Below, piece after piece: positions 47,528-60,089 of a stretch of 64,000 nucleotides of DNA. Both the position numbers and the translations under genes were made by a program. How positions within the stretch are numbered: the stretch's first letter is position 1; every line of letters starts with the position of its first letter. This stretch comes from Alkalisalibacterium limincola. GTDB taxonomy: Bacteria; Pseudomonadota; Gammaproteobacteria; Xanthomonadales; Xanthomonadaceae. The notes below the pieces were generated by a model, which was given only the letters and a program-made list of their open reading frames with translations, ran no database searches and was not told the origin of the DNA. The stretch spans positions 1-64,000 of the forward strand of contig NZ_VRTS01000009.1 of assembly GCF_008017755.1 (NCBI RefSeq), in the 5' to 3' direction.

Positions 47528-49401
47528 TCAGACCGAGATGGCCTGGAGCTTGCGGCGGCGGCCATACATCAGCGTGATAAGCGCGCGGCTGAGCGTTACC
47601 GAGGTGAACATCGAGGTCAGCACGCCGACGAACAGCACCACGGCGAAGCCACGGACCGGTCCGGAGCCGAACGAGAACAGCGCGATGGCGGCGATCAGCT
47701 TGGTGACGTTGGAATCGAGGATGACGACCCAGGCGCGTTCGTAGCCACCCTTGATCGCCGCCACCGGGGAGTTGCCCAACCGCAGCTCCTCGCGGATGCG
47801 CTCGCCCACCAGAACGTTGCCGTCGATCGCCATGCCCAGTGTCAGCACGATGCCGGCGATGCCGGGCATGGTCAGCGTGGCGCCGACGACGGACAGCACC
47901 GCACCGATCAGCAGCAGGTTGGTGAACAGCGCGATGACCGCGATGACGCCGAACATCTTGTAGTACACGATCATCAGCGCGCACACGAGGATGAAGCCCA
48001 TCGTGATCGCGCGGATACCCGCGTCGATGTTCTCCTGGCCCAGGCTGGGGCCGACCACGCGCTCCTCGACGATGTCGACCGGTGCGGCCAGTGCGCCGGA
48101 GCGCAGGAACAGTGCCAGGTCGGCGGCTTCGCGCATGCTGCCCAGGCCGGTGGTCTGGAAGTTGCGGCCGAAGACGCCCCGGATGTTCGCGACCGAGATG
48201 ACCTCCTCGCTGATGCGCGTGGTGCGCACCTCCTCGCCGTCCTGCATCCTCGTCTCGGGAATGCGCTCGATGAACACGACGGCCATGCCCCGGCCGACGT
48301 TCTGGCTGGTGAAATCGAGCATGCGCGAGGCGCCGGCGCTGTCCAGGGTGACCGACACCGACGGCGTGCCCGATTCGGTGTCCAGGCGCGAGGTGGCGCC
48401 GATCAGCTGGTCGCCCGAGGCGATGACGCGCCGACTCAGCAGCACCGGCACCGGATTGCCGTCCGGGCCCAGCTCGCGGCGGTAGTACACACGCGCATCG
48501 GGCGGCACGCGGCCGGTACGGGCGGCCTCGTACGGGTCGCCGTCGACCACCGCGCGGTACTCCAGCGTGGCCGTGCGCCCCAGGACGCCTTGGCCTGCGC
48601 AGTGTCCTGCACGCCGGGCAGCTGCACGACGATGCGGTTCGCACCCTGCCGGGTGATGATCGGCTCGGCCACGCCCACTTCGTCGATGCGGTTGCGCAGC
48701 GTGCCGATGTTCTGGTCGAGCGCGCGGTCGATGATGTCGCGCATCTCCGCGTCGGTCATGCGCGCCATCAGCCGCCCACCCTCGGTGGCGCTGGCCTGCT
48801 CGAGCACCAGTTGCGGCATGTCGCGCGAGACCAGGCTGCGCACGCGACCCAGGTCGGCGGCGTCGCGAACCTGGATGTCGATGCCATTGGCGGTACGCGC
48901 CACCGAGGCGACCGCGATGCCGTTCTCGCGCAGCAGGTCGCGGATCTGGTCGGCGAAACCGGACTCGGAACGCTCCAGCGCCGCCGCCTCGTCGACTTCC
49001 ATCAGGAAGTGCACGCCGCCCTGCAGGTCGAGGCCGAGCTGCAGCGGGGTGGCCCGGATCGCGCGCATCCAGCCGGGCGTGGTCTGGGCCAGGTTCAGCG
49101 CGGTGGTGTAGGCCGAACCCAGCTCGCTGCGCAGCAGGTCGCCTGCGCGGATCTGCTCGTCGGGATGGCCCAGCCGCACCAGCGCCTGCTCTCCGGTGAT
49201 CTCGACCGACTCGTACGGCAGGCCCGCCGCCGCGAGGACGCCCTCGACCCGCTGCACCAGTGCGGCATCGACGCTGCCGCCACGATTGGCGCTGATCTGG
49301 ACCGCGGGATCCTGCGGATACAGGTTCGGCGCGGCGTAGATGAAGGCGAAGATCACCACCAGGACAACGATGGCGTACTTCCAGCGGGGAAATTCGAGCA
49401 T
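47528..49401 (-). CDS. secD: Protein translocase subunit SecD (one apparent frameshift)
   Basis: The corrected protein is about 624 aa with six membrane helices. It starts MLEFPRWKYAIVVLVVIF and shows LGLDLQGGVHFLMEVD, RNRIDEVGVAEPIITRQG, VVQLPGVQDTAQAK and the C-terminal GMAIDGNVLVGERIREELR. SecD has the large periplasmic P1 domain used for pulling substrates. One base is missing near 48588 (after AQAK). The ATG at 49401 was chosen over TTG 49407. It lies 67 bp after yajC. Confidence 0.94.
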
Positions 49402-49468
49402 GGGCAATCAGCCACTGGCGGCCGCGGACGGCCGTGGGTTTAGGGACGAGTCAAGCTGTGGGGGCGGA

Positions 49469-49804
49469 TCAGGCGGACTTCAACGTGCCCTTGGGCAGAA
49501 CCGTCTGGATCGCGCCACGCTGCACCTTCACCTTCACGCCTTCGGCCACTTCGACGGAGACGAACGCGTCGCCCAGCTCGTCGATGCGACCGGCCAGGCC
49601 GCCGCCGACGATGACTTCGTCGCCCTTGGCCAGCTTGGAGACCATTTCGCGGTGTTCCTTGGCGCGCTTGGTCTGCGGTCGGATCAGGAAGAACCAGAAC
49701 ACGACGAAGAACAGGATCATCATGATCGGCAGCGACCACGGGCTCTGCTGCGGGGCCGCAGCGGCGGCGTGGGCGGGGGCGATCAGGAGGTCGAGGAAAT
49801 TCAT
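49469..49804 (-). CDS. yajC: Preprotein translocase subunit YajC
   Basis: This 111-aa protein has one membrane helix (SLPIMMILFFVVFWFFLIRPQ, about residues 24-44), with the invariant RPQxKR and KxGDEVIxxGGLxGRI motifs (RPQTKRAKEH; KGDEVIVGGGLAGRI). It associates with SecDF. ATG 49804 begins the short N-terminal region. It is the first gene of yajC-secD-secF, and tgt lies upstream in the same direction. Confidence 0.95.
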   Translation of the reverse strand: MNFLDLLIAPAHAAAAAPQQSPWSLPIMMILFFVVFWFFLIRPQTKRAKEHREMVSKLAKGDEVIVGGGLAGRIDELGDAFVSVEVAEGVKVKVQRGAIQTVLPKGTLKSA

Positions 49805-49905
49805 GGGCGTCACTCTTTCCGGGAAATTCGGTGGCAAACGAAGTGCGGCAGTATGCCACGCGACCAGGGCGCCCGCATGGGCCGCAAGGCCCGGGTGGCG
49901 CGAAC

Positions 49906-52090
<2,185 letters not shown>

Positions 52091-52170
52091 GGGGGCCGGG
52101 CACGGTGGGGACAGCCCGGTATTCTCCCACAGCCGCCTTGCGGCAGCGCACCGTGGGGCCTGCGCCCGAC

Positions 52171-52773
52171 CTACAGCCACCCCTTGTGGCGCGCCAGCCG
52201 GTAGGCCTCGATGCGGTTGCCCACGCCCAGCTTGCCGATCGCCTCGGACAGGTAGTTGCGCACCGTGCCCGGGCTGAGGTGCAGGCGCTCGCCGATGTCC
52301 CCGGCGCTTGCGCCCTCGCCGGCCAGGCGCAACACCGCGCGCTCGCGGTCGGTGAGCGGATCGGCCTCGTCCCAGGCCGCGGCGGCCAGGTGCGGGTCGA
52401 TCGCGCGCCCACCGGCGTGCACGCGGCGCAGGGCGTCGGCCAGCTCGCCCGACGGGGCATCCTTGAGCAGGTAGCCACGGACGCCGGACTCCAGCGCCCG
52501 CCGCAGGTAGCCCGCGCGCCCGAACGTTGTCACCACCACCACCCGCGTGGATGGCATGGTGGACTGGACGCGACCCGCCAGCTCGAGCCCGGAGATGCCG
52601 GGCATCTCGATGTCGGTCACCAGCACGTCGGGCTGGTGCGCCTGCAGCGCCGACCAGGCCTCGTCGCCATCGCCCGCCTCGGCCACCACCTCGATGTCCG
52701 GCTCCAGGCCGAGCAGGGCCACCAACGCGCCGCGGATCATGGCCTGGTCCTCCGCGACGAGCACACGAATCAT
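52171..52773 (-). CDS. LuxR-family response regulator (DesR/LnrK-like)
   Basis: This 200-aa protein has a receiver domain ([14 protein letters not shown], phospho-Asp in TDIEMPG at about 54, KDAP) and a C-terminal LuxR helix-turn-helix ([22 protein letters not shown], then [20 protein letters not shown]). It is the output of the histidine kinase just upstream, with which it overlaps (ATGA). It probably controls the ABC exporter operon it ends. Confidence 0.93.
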   Translation of the reverse strand: MIRVLVAEDQAMIRGALVALLGLEPDIEVVAEAGDGDEAWSALQAHQPDVLVTDIEMPGISGLELAGRVQSTMPSTRVVVVTTFGRAGYLRRALESGVRGYLLKDAPSGELADALRRVHAGGRAIDPHLAAAAWDEADPLTDRERAVLRLAGEGASAGDIGERLHLSPGTVRNYLSEAIGKLGVGNRIEAYRLARHKGWL

Positions 52774-53925
52774 GCGGCGACCCCCTGACGGGGCGGTTGC
52801 GTGGTCCGTCGCCGGGAAGATGAAGCCTCAGGCAGGTGCCGGCACCACGGGGGCTGCCCAGTTCCAGCCTGCCGCCGAACTCGGCGAGCCGTTCGCGCAT
52901 GCCGGCGAGGCCGTTGCCATCGCCATCGACGCCTCCGCATCCGTCGTCGGCGACCTCCAGCACGGTCTCCCCGGCGTTCCGGTGCAGGCGCACGTCAACG
53001 CGACGGGCACCGGCATGACGGATCACGTTGGTGACGCCCTCGCGCAGGGCCATCGCCAGCGCCTGCTCGTACTCGGCTGCCAGCGGCACGTCGTCGATGT
53101 GCGCCACCAGCTCGATGCCAACGCTGTCGAGCGACAGCCTGGCGGCGGCCAGTTCGGCCTGGAGTTCGGGGGCGCGCATGCCGCTGACCGCCTCGCGCAC
53201 TTCGGCCAGGGCCTGGCGGGCGACGCGCTCGACTTCGGCGATGTGGCGGCGGGCCTGCTCCGGATCGCGATCCAGCAGCGCCCGGCCAGCTCCGACTTCA
53301 GCGCCACCAGCGACAGCGTATGCCCGAGCAGGTCGTGCAAGTCGCGGCTGATGCGTTCGCGCTCGGCCAGGCGCGCGAGCCGACGCACCTCGTCCTGGCT
53401 CAGGCGCAGTTCGGCATCACGACGGATTCGCGCGCGTTCGAACTGGATCGACGCCACGATCATCGCGCCCAGCACCGCGCTCAGCCCGGCGGTACCCAGC
53501 GCCAGCGCCATGGTCGGATAGAACCACAGCATCTGCGCCAGCATCGGCACGAACAGCACCACGCTGGCCAGCACGCATGTGCGCAGCGTGAGGCTCCATG
53601 CCAGCGTCGCCATCGCGTACAGCATGAAGGTGTGGCCGCCGGCGTTGAACGGCACCACCACGTAGGCCAACAGGGCCATCGCCAGCGCCAGGGCGATACG
53701 GGTGCGCGCGTCCACCTTGACGGCCTGGAAATGCAACGGAAGGAACGCCACCACCGCCGCCACGCTGATCCAGATGGCCAGCGCCGGCACGCTGTCGCGA
53801 AACAGCATCGGCAGGAACACGAAGACGAGGTAGACCAGGCCGATCCACGGGTTCTGGTGGATGTCCTGCGCCGGCGTTTCCGACGCGAAGATGCTCCGGC
53901 CGGTGCCCTCGTCGACCTCGCTCAC
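52770..53925 (-). CDS. DesK-type sensor histidine kinase (two apparent frameshifts)
   Basis: The corrected protein is about 385 aa. Several membrane helices ([15 protein letters not shown] onward) are followed by the HisKA_3 dimerisation box [17 protein letters not shown] with the phospho-His, and a HATPase domain ([40 protein letters not shown]). One base is missing near 53281 and another near 52813; with both restored the gene ends in a TGA that overlaps the regulator ATG. The GTG start at 53925 overlaps the amidohydrolase stop by 4 bp. DesK proteins sense membrane state. Confidence 0.9.
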
Positions 53926-55243
53926 GGCATGAACTCCATCGACGCCAGCGGCACCGGGTGGCCGTTCTTCCAGATGGCACGGATGCCCCGCGTATCGCGG
54001 ATGTCCTGGTCGGGGCGTCCGGCCACCAGCACCAGGTCCGCACGCATCCCCGGGGCGATCCTGCCGCGCTGGTCCAGGCCGAACGCATCCGCGGGGTGCG
54101 CGGTGGCGGCGGCCAGCGCCTCGACCGGCGACAGGCCGGCATCGACGAGCTGCACGAGCTCCTCGTGCAGCGATGCACCATGGGCGGTGTTGGCGTTCGG
54201 TGCGTCGGTGCCGGCCAGGATCCGTACGCCGGCGGCGTGCAGCTTCGTCACGTTGGCGCGGGCATTGGCGATCAATCCGGGGTTGGCAGGCCATGGCCAG
54301 CGGGTCGACAAGGTCTGTTTCTGTCCACCCGACAAGCGCGGCCCCAGCTCGGCATCGTCGGCCAGCGCACTGCGCTCGCCGGAGAGGCCGGCGACCACGG
54401 TCAGGGTCGGTACCACGAACAGGCCCTGCCGCGCCGCGCGCTGCGCGAAGGCATCGTCGGCGACCGCATCCTGGAACACGTGCACCAGGCCATCGGCACC
54501 GGCGTCGAGCGACTCCACTGCGTGCTGGTAGGCCGCCACGTGCACCACCGCCTTGAGGCCCTCGGCGTGCGCCGCCTGCACCAGGGCTGCAGCACGCGGC
54601 GCCTCCAGGCTGGGCATGTCGGGACGCCCGCGGTAGGCGCTGAGGTCCTCGCGCACGATCTTGATGAAGTCCGAGCCCTCCTCGATGCGTGCGCGCACCC
54701 ACGGCACGACGTCGTCGTCGCTGTCGACGGTCGGCACCGGCAGCCCGAACTGGGTGCCGTGCCCGCCCTTCACCGTGGCCAGCGTACCGGCCGAGAACAG
54801 GTCGGCCTGGCGGGTGGGACCGGGCGTTTCACGGCTTTCCCGCGCTTCGGGCAGCATCGATGCCATGGTGAACATGTCCACGACCGTGGTAACGCCAAAG
54901 CGCAGCGCATCCGTCCGTGCCTCGCCCCAGCTGTGGGTATGGGCGTCGATGAAGCCCGGCAGCACCGTGCCTCCCTGCGCATCGATGGTGGCCTCGCCGT
55001 TGGCCGCCTGCAGCCCCTCCCCGACGTCGACCACATGGCCATCGCGCACGCGCAGGCTGTCGGCGGCAAGGACGCGTTCGCCATCGAACACGCGGGCGTC
55101 GTGATCACGAAGCCCGCATCGGCCCCTCCCGGCGCGGCATTGGCAGCGCGATCCGGCGACGCCTGGCGCGCGGGACCGCCCCAGGCCAGCAGTGCGACCA
55201 CCGCCCCGGCGGCGGCGATGCCGAGCAGGTTCATGCGGTTCAT
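53922..55243 (-). CDS. Exported amidohydrolase in an ABC/two-component operon (one apparent frameshift)
   Basis: The corrected protein is about 440 aa with an N-terminal signal or anchor ([21 protein letters not shown]). The amidohydrolase fold shows [15 protein letters not shown] (HxH), [14 protein letters not shown] (lysine strand), [14 protein letters not shown], and AGTDAPN (catalytic Asp), ending [17 protein letters not shown]. One base is missing near 55102. It overlaps the permease (TGATG) and the kinase (GTGA), so it belongs to the operon. Its substrate may be what the exporter handles or the kinase senses, but this is inference. Confidence 0.87.
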
Positions 55244-56028
55244 CAGCGTCCTCCCATGCGTTGCAGGCGCGCCGTCGCCAGCGCCAGGAACAGCGTCGTG
55301 GTGGCCAGCAATACCGCAGCATGCCAGCCGTAGGCCACACCGTGCACCTGGCCGACGACGCCAAGCGCCATTTGCCCCAGATGCCAGGCCGGCCAGACCA
55401 CCGCCAGCTTCTGCAGCAGCTCCGGGAACACCATCAGCGGCACCCACAGGCCCGATAGCATCGACATCGGCAGGTAGACCAGGTTGACGATCGCCACGGC
55501 GGCCTGTCCCTTGACCAGCGTGCCGATCCACAGGCCCATCGCGCAGAACGGCAGGGTGCCCAGCAGCAGGACGGCCAACAGCAGCAGCCACCGGGCCGGC
55601 GCGATGCGCACGTCGCCGAAACCGACCGCGGCCAGCGTGAGCAAAACGACCACCGAAGCGGCGAAGACCAGGCTCATCGCGATCTTGGCGGCGAAGTAGG
55701 CGCCGGTGGGCATCGGCGAGACACGCTTGAGTTCGAGCAGGCCGTTCTCGCGCTCCATCGCAAGGCCCACACCGAAGCCGAACAATGCCGGGCCGATCAC
55801 GCCGAACACGCCATACGTGGCCAGCAGATAGGTGCTCTTTTCCAGTCCGCTCCACTGGCCCGGAAGGACCAGCCCGAAGAACACATAGAAGCTCAGCGGG
55901 AACAGCAGCGTCGGCACGGCGAACATCGGGGTGCGCAACAGCTTGAGCAGCTCGAACCAGACCTCGAGCAGGTAGATCCGGACCACGCGGTCCGTTGGCA
56001 TCGGCTGGATGTCGATCGTGGCGTTCAT
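55243..56028 (-). CDS. ABC-2 type transporter permease
   Basis: This 261-aa protein has six membrane helices in the ABC-2 arrangement: a cytoplasmic start (DRVVRIYLLEVWFELLKLLRTP), then FAVPTLLFPLSFYVFFGLVL, and the GLEKSTYLLATYGVFGVIG loop, with MLSGLWVPLMVFPELLQKL near the end, as in drug and lipid exporters. It overlaps the ATPase gene by ATGA. Together they form an LnrLMN/DesAB-like exporter with the two-component system downstream. Confidence 0.91.
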   Translation of the reverse strand: MNATIDIQPMPTDRVVRIYLLEVWFELLKLLRTPMFAVPTLLFPLSFYVFFGLVLPGQWSGLEKSTYLLATYGVFGVIGPALFGFGVGLAMERENGLLELKRVSPMPTGAYFAAKIAMSLVFAASVVVLLTLAAVGFGDVRIAPARWLLLLAVLLLGTLPFCAMGLWIGTLVKGQAAVAIVNLVYLPMSMLSGLWVPLMVFPELLQKLAVVWPAWHLGQMALGVVGQVHGVAYGWHAAVLLATTTLFLALATARLQRMGGR

Positions 56029-56972
56029 GCGGCCTCCCTTTCCTGTCCGGATTCGGGGTCTCCGCGGGTCAGCGACAGCACCGCCTGCTCAAGGCTGCCG
56101 GAACCGACTTCCAGCGAAGACAGTCCGGAGTCGAGCGCCAGCAGTCGCCGCAGCACTTCCTCCGCAGCACAACAGGCGATCTCCAGCACGCCGGTTTGCG
56201 AGGGCACGTGGGCGACCGAATCGACACCGGGCCAGCTGGCGACGACATCGGCATCGACCGTGGTGCGACAGCGGATCCGGCGCCCGGCGGCCCGCAGCTT
56301 GATCGCCTGCGGCGTGCCTTGCGCCACCACCCGGCCCTGGTTGATCAGCATGATCCGGTCGGCCAAGGCGTCCGCCTCCTCGAGGTAGTGCGTGGTGAGC
56401 ACGACCGCCGTGCCCTCGTCGCGCATCGCGCCGACCGCCGTCCACAGCAGGCGTCGCGCGTCGCTGTCCAGGCCGGTGCTGGGCTCGTCGACGAAAAGCA
56501 GCGGCGGCCTGCCGCAAATGGCCAGGGCGAACTGGACGCGGCGTTGCTGCCCGCCCGAAAGCGCTTCGTAGCGCCGCCCCTGCAATCCCTCGAGCCCCGC
56601 CAGCACGAGCGTGTCGTGCAGGGCCCGCGGCGCCGGGTAGTAGGCACTGAACTGGCGAACCAGTTCGCCCACCTTCAACATCTCCGGAAGACCTTCCGAC
56701 TGCAGCATCACGCCCATCCTGCGTCGCACGCTTGCCTCGCACGGATCATGGCCGAACACCCGCGCCAGGCCGGTCGAGGGTCGCAACCGACCCGTGAGCA
56801 GCGCGATGGCCGAGGACTTGCCGGCGCCATTGGGTCCCAGCAGGGCGAGCACCTCGCCGCGCGTCACCGCCAGGTCGATGCGATCGAGTGCGCGCAAGCG
56901 TCCATAGTCGAGGCTGGCTTCGCGCAGGCAGGCCGCTTCGCCGTGATCCATCGTGTGCGTGGGGGTTCCCAT
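56025..56972 (-). CDS. ABC transporter ATP-binding protein (drug/lipid exporter type)
   Basis: This 315-aa protein has Walker A GPNGAGKSSA, a Q-loop (GVMLQSEGLPEML), the signature LSGGQQRRVQFALA, Walker B LLFVDEPSTGLD and a switch His (TTHYLEEAD). A C-terminal regulatory segment of about 90 residues follows, as in DrrA/CcmA-type exporters. ATG 56972 has GGGAGGA 6 bp upstream; a weaker ATG at 57026 adds 18 residues. It is the first gene of the operon running to the response regulator. Confidence 0.92.
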   Translation of the reverse strand: MGTPTHTMDHGEAACLREASLDYGRLRALDRIDLAVTRGEVLALLGPNGAGKSSAIALLTGRLRPSTGLARVFGHDPCEASVRRRMGVMLQSEGLPEMLKVGELVRQFSAYYPAPRALHDTLVLAGLEGLQGRRYEALSGGQQRRVQFALAICGRPPLLFVDEPSTGLDSDARRLLWTAVGAMRDEGTAVVLTTHYLEEADALADRIMLINQGRVVAQGTPQAIKLRAAGRRIRCRTTVDADVVASWPGVDSVAHVPSQTGVLEIACCAAEEVLRRLLALDSGLSSLEVGSGSLEQAVLSLTRGDPESGQEREAA

Positions 56973-57179
56973 CGCCGTTCCTCCCGTGCATTGGTGGGCC
57001 GGAGCGTCGGCTCCGGGCTTGTCCATCAGTGTCCCCAGGGCACGGTCGCGGCGGCAGTCGCGGGCATCACCGATTGCGGGTGACAGGTGTCAGCGGGTCT
57101 TCGGCAGGCGCGGGGGTTCTGCGCGTGCCCTGCCCGTGCTACCATCGGATAAGTAATTGATTTTCAGCAACTTACCCGT

Positions 57180-57218
57180 CGCGCGGCCCGAGCCAGATGG
57201 CATTGGCCCGCGCGTTTT
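57180..57218 (+). promoter_or_regulatory. Leader hairpin followed by T4 before the aminotransferase
   Basis: CGCGCGG (57180-57186) pairs with CCGCGCG (57208-57214), followed by TTTTGCGTTT. It lies between an AT-rich candidate promoter (57146-57172) and the ribosome-binding site AAGGAGG (57235-57241). It could act as an attenuator; the T tract is short, so this is tentative. Confidence 0.3.
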
Positions 57219-57249
57219 GCGTTTGACGGGACACAAGGAGGATCCACCC

Positions 57250-58757
57250 ATGTCGCATCCGGCGATCGAGAAGCTCAATACCCTGCGCACCTACGGCGGC
57301 GCGGCCCGTACCCCCGGCCTGGACGACGCCACGATCGAGCGCTTCGCCAACACCCACCCCGACCTGGTGGCGGCGATCGACGCCGCGCACGAGGAATTCC
57401 AGGCGCTGGCCGGTGGCGAGTTCGACGAGGTCCTCAAGGCCGACGAAGCGACCCAGCTGGAGATGGTCCAGGCGGCTTCGTGAACTTCTATCCCGACGAC
57501 GGCGTGAACCCCTATGTCGCGCTGACCGCACGCGGTCCGTGGATCATCACGCTCAAGGGCGCGGTCATCCATGATTCCGGCGGCTACGGCATGCTCGGCG
57601 CGGGACACGCGCCGGCCCACGTGCTCGAGGCGATGTCGAAGCCCCAGGCCATGGCCAACGTGATGACGGCGAACCTGTCGCAGCTCAAGCTGGAGCGTGC
57701 GCTGCGCGCGGAGATCGGCCAGAACCGCGGCGGCTGCCCGTATGCGAAGTTCCTGTGCCTGAATTCGGGCTCGGAGTCGGTGTCGCTGGCCGGCCGCATC
57801 GCCGACGTGAACACCAAGCTGCACACCGACGAGGGCGGCCGCCATGCGGGCAAGCGGGTCAAGCGCATCGCGGTGAAGGGCGCCTTCCATGGCCGCACCG
57901 AACTGCCGGCGCTGTATTCGGATTCCACCCGCCCGACCTATGCCAAGCACCTGGCCAGCTGGAAGCACCACGAGCAGCAGCTGATCACGATCGAGCCGTA
58001 TTCGGTCGAGCAGCTGCGCGCGGCGTTCGCCGAGGCCGACCAGCACGGCTGGTACATCGAGGCGCTGTTCCTGGAGCCGGTGATGGGTGAAGGCGACCCG
58101 GGCCGCCAGGTGACGCCGGAGTTCTACAGCGCCGCTCGCGAGCTGACCCAGGCGCACGGCACGCTGTTCCTGGTCGACTCGATCCAGGCCGGCCTGCGTG
58201 CCCACGGCGTGCTGTCGATCGTGGACTACCCCGGCTTCGAGAAGCTGGCGCCGCCGGACATGGAGACCTACTCCAAGGCGCTCAACGCCGGCCAGTACCC
58301 CTTGAGCGTGCTGGCGGTCAACGAGCGTGCCGCAGGCCTGTACCGCAAGGGCATCTACGGCAACACGATGACCTCCAACCCACGCGCGATGGACGTCGCC
58401 GTGGCGGTACTGGAAGGCCTGACGCCGCAAATGCGCGAAAACATCCGCGTGCAGGGCAAGCGTTTCGTGGAGAAGCTCGACAAGCTCAAGGATGAACTCG
58501 GCGGCCTCATCACCAAGGTGCAGGGCACCGGCCTGCTGTTCTCGTGCGAGCTCAACGACGAGTTCAAGTGCTACGGCGAAGGCTCGACCGAGGAGTGGCT
58601 GCGCGAGCACGGCATCGGCGTAATCCACGGCGGCGTGAACTCGCTGCGCTTCACCCCGCACTTCGCGATCAGCGACGACGAGGCCGACCTGCTGGTCGAC
58701 CATGTGCGCCGGGCGCTGAAGGAAGGGCCGCGCAAGCAGGCCGCCCAGGCCGCCTGA
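57250..58757 (+). CDS. Class III PLP-dependent aminotransferase (one apparent frameshift)
   Basis: The corrected protein is about 502 aa. An N-terminal extension of about 78 residues (MSHPAIEKLNTLRTYGG onward) joins the catalytic part at QAGFVNFYPDDG after one lost G near 57473. The fold-type I core has GGYGMLGAGHAP, CLNSGSESVSLA, KGAFHGRTELPALYSDS, and the PLP-lysine region ETYSKALNAGQYPLS. The usual DE[IV]Q aspartate motif is DSIQ here. The amino donor is unknown. AAGGAGG precedes the ATG, and a strong hairpin follows the stop. Confidence 0.88.
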
Positions 58758-58778
58758 CGCGAATCGCAGCGCAACATG

Positions 58779-58812
58779 AAAGGGACCGGCCCGATGGCCG
58801 GTCCCTTCGTTT
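58779..58812. terminator. Strong bidirectional-type terminator hairpin
   Basis: AAGGGACCGGC and GCCGGTCCCTT form an 11-bp stem with a short loop between the convergent aminotransferase and ArsA-like genes. The flanking A and T residues are short, so efficiency on either strand is uncertain. Confidence 0.7.
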
Positions 58813-58823
58813 GGGGACCGCAG

Positions 58824-59813
58824 CTACTCACCCAGGGATCCACCCAGCGCCCGCACCGCAGCCAAACCGACCACGTCGCCCGGCCCCAGCGGGATCTCCA
58901 GGCGAGCGACGTCGCCCAGTTCCCGGTCGAGCTCGTCCAGGTAGCCCTGCTCCTGCCGACGCCGCTGGGCCAGGAACTCTCCGGCGTCGGCCGGCGAACG
59001 CTTGTTCACCACCAGCCCGCCTACGTCGATGCCGGCGCGTTCGAGCTGGGCATGGAAGGCGATCGTTTCACGCACCGGCAGCCGCTCGGCGGCCAGCACG
59101 ATGACGAAGGCGGTGCGCGAGGCGTCGGACAGCGCTTCGCGCAGGTCGGCGAAGCGCTGCCGACGACGGTGCAGCAGATGGCGGATGCGCGCATTGCGGT
59201 CGCGCGGACCATCGACGGGCGAGTCGCCGAACAGCTTGTCGCTGACGCTGGTGTCGCTGCCCATGCGCCGCACGATGTCGCCGAAGCGGTCCGCCTGCTC
59301 GCGCCTCGCCAGCAGGCCCTCGGTCCAGGCCGCCATCATCTCCGGCAGTGCCATCAGCCGCGCTGTGTGGCCCGATGGCGCGGTATCGAAGATGACCAGC
59401 TGGTGCGCGTTGCCTGCCCCGGCAACGACTTCGGCGATGCGCTCGAGCAGCGCCGCTTCCTGCATGCCGGGGGCATCGCGCGAAAGCGCCATGTGCCGGT
59501 CGACCTCGCCTGCCAGCCGCTCCGGCATCAACCGGCGCAACGCCGCACCGACCTCGGCCAGGTGGGCATCGACGGTGCGCTCGGGATCAAGCTCGAGCAC
59601 GTCGAGGTTCGGCGCGATGCGCCGCGGCTCGGGCCCGATATCGCATTCGAACAGGTGGCCCAGGTTGTGCGCCGGGTCGGTCGAGACCAGCAGCACCGGC
59701 CGCCCTTCATCGGCGCAGCGCAGGGCGAGTGCCGCCGACACCGTGGTCTTGCCCACCCCGCCCTTGCCGCCGAAGAACAGGATGCGCCGTGTGCGCGCCA
59801 GGTCTAGCAGCAC
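58824..59813 (-). CDS. ArsA/GET3-like P-loop ATPase
   Basis: This 329-aa single-ATPase protein has a deviant Walker A FFGGKGGVGKTTVSAALAL, STDPAHNLGHLF, and the switch DTAPSGHTARLMALPEMM, all typical of ArsA/Get3. It lacks the arsenite-binding cysteines of ArsA and the CxxC of eukaryotic Get3, and no arsB or arsR is near. A role in membrane-protein targeting or assembly is possible. The GTG start at 59813 overlaps the last codons of the CC-tailed small protein. Confidence 0.86.
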   Translation of the reverse strand: MLLDLARTRRILFFGGKGGVGKTTVSAALALRCADEGRPVLLVSTDPAHNLGHLFECDIGPEPRRIAPNLDVLELDPERTVDAHLAEVGAALRRLMPERLAGEVDRHMALSRDAPGMQEAALLERIAEVVAGAGNAHQLVIFDTAPSGHTARLMALPEMMAAWTEGLLARREQADRFGDIVRRMGSDTSVSDKLFGDSPVDGPRDRNARIRHLLHRRRQRFADLREALSDASRTAFVIVLAAERLPVRETIAFHAQLERAGIDVGGLVVNKRSPADAGEFLAQRRRQEQGYLDELDRELGDVARLEIPLGPGDVVGLAAVRALGGSLGE

Positions 59814-60079
59814 TTCACGTGGTCCAGCGGCGAGTGCTCGATGCCCATGCGGCGGTGCCAGTCGTGGAAGCGCTCGTACATCACCGGCATCAGCTCCAGC
59901 GTGTAGTAACCGGCGGGATTGGGCACGCCGAGGCTCTCGGCGAACACCAGCAGCATGAACAGGTCCTCCTCCTCGCGCTCGGCGCGGGCGAAGGTGCGGC
60001 GGTAAGGCGCGATGTAGAACTCCCTGAGCCCCGAGCCGATGCGGGCCAGCAGGTCGTTCGCGTCGAATCGCCACGGCAT
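59804..60079 (-). CDS. Small protein ending in Cys-Cys (cory-CC-star family)
   Basis: This 91-aa protein starts MPWRFDANDLLARIGSGLRE, has a REFYIAPYRR-type basic motif, YYTLELMPVMYERFHDWHRRMG, and ends HVKCC followed at once by the stop. The terminal CC-stop and the internal motifs match the small family called cory-CC-star. Its function is unknown. It is encoded between cstA (10 bp upstream) and the ArsA-like ATPase, with which it overlaps by 10 bp, so all three are translated together. Confidence 0.85.
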   Translation of the reverse strand: MPWRFDANDLLARIGSGLREFYIAPYRRTFARAEREEEDLFMLLVFAESLGVPNPAGYYTLELMPVMYERFHDWHRRMGIEHSPLDHVKCC

Positions 60080-60089
60080 CGCGCGACCC

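Noticed and set aside
57250-57483. A separate 77-aa gene before the aminotransferase
   Set aside because: Restoring one G near 57473 joins it to the aminotransferase with the expected QAGFVNFYPDD sequence.
58824-59813. Arsenical pump ATPase
   Set aside because: No arsB, arsC or arsR is near and the arsenite-binding cysteines are absent. It is called ArsA/GET3-like only.
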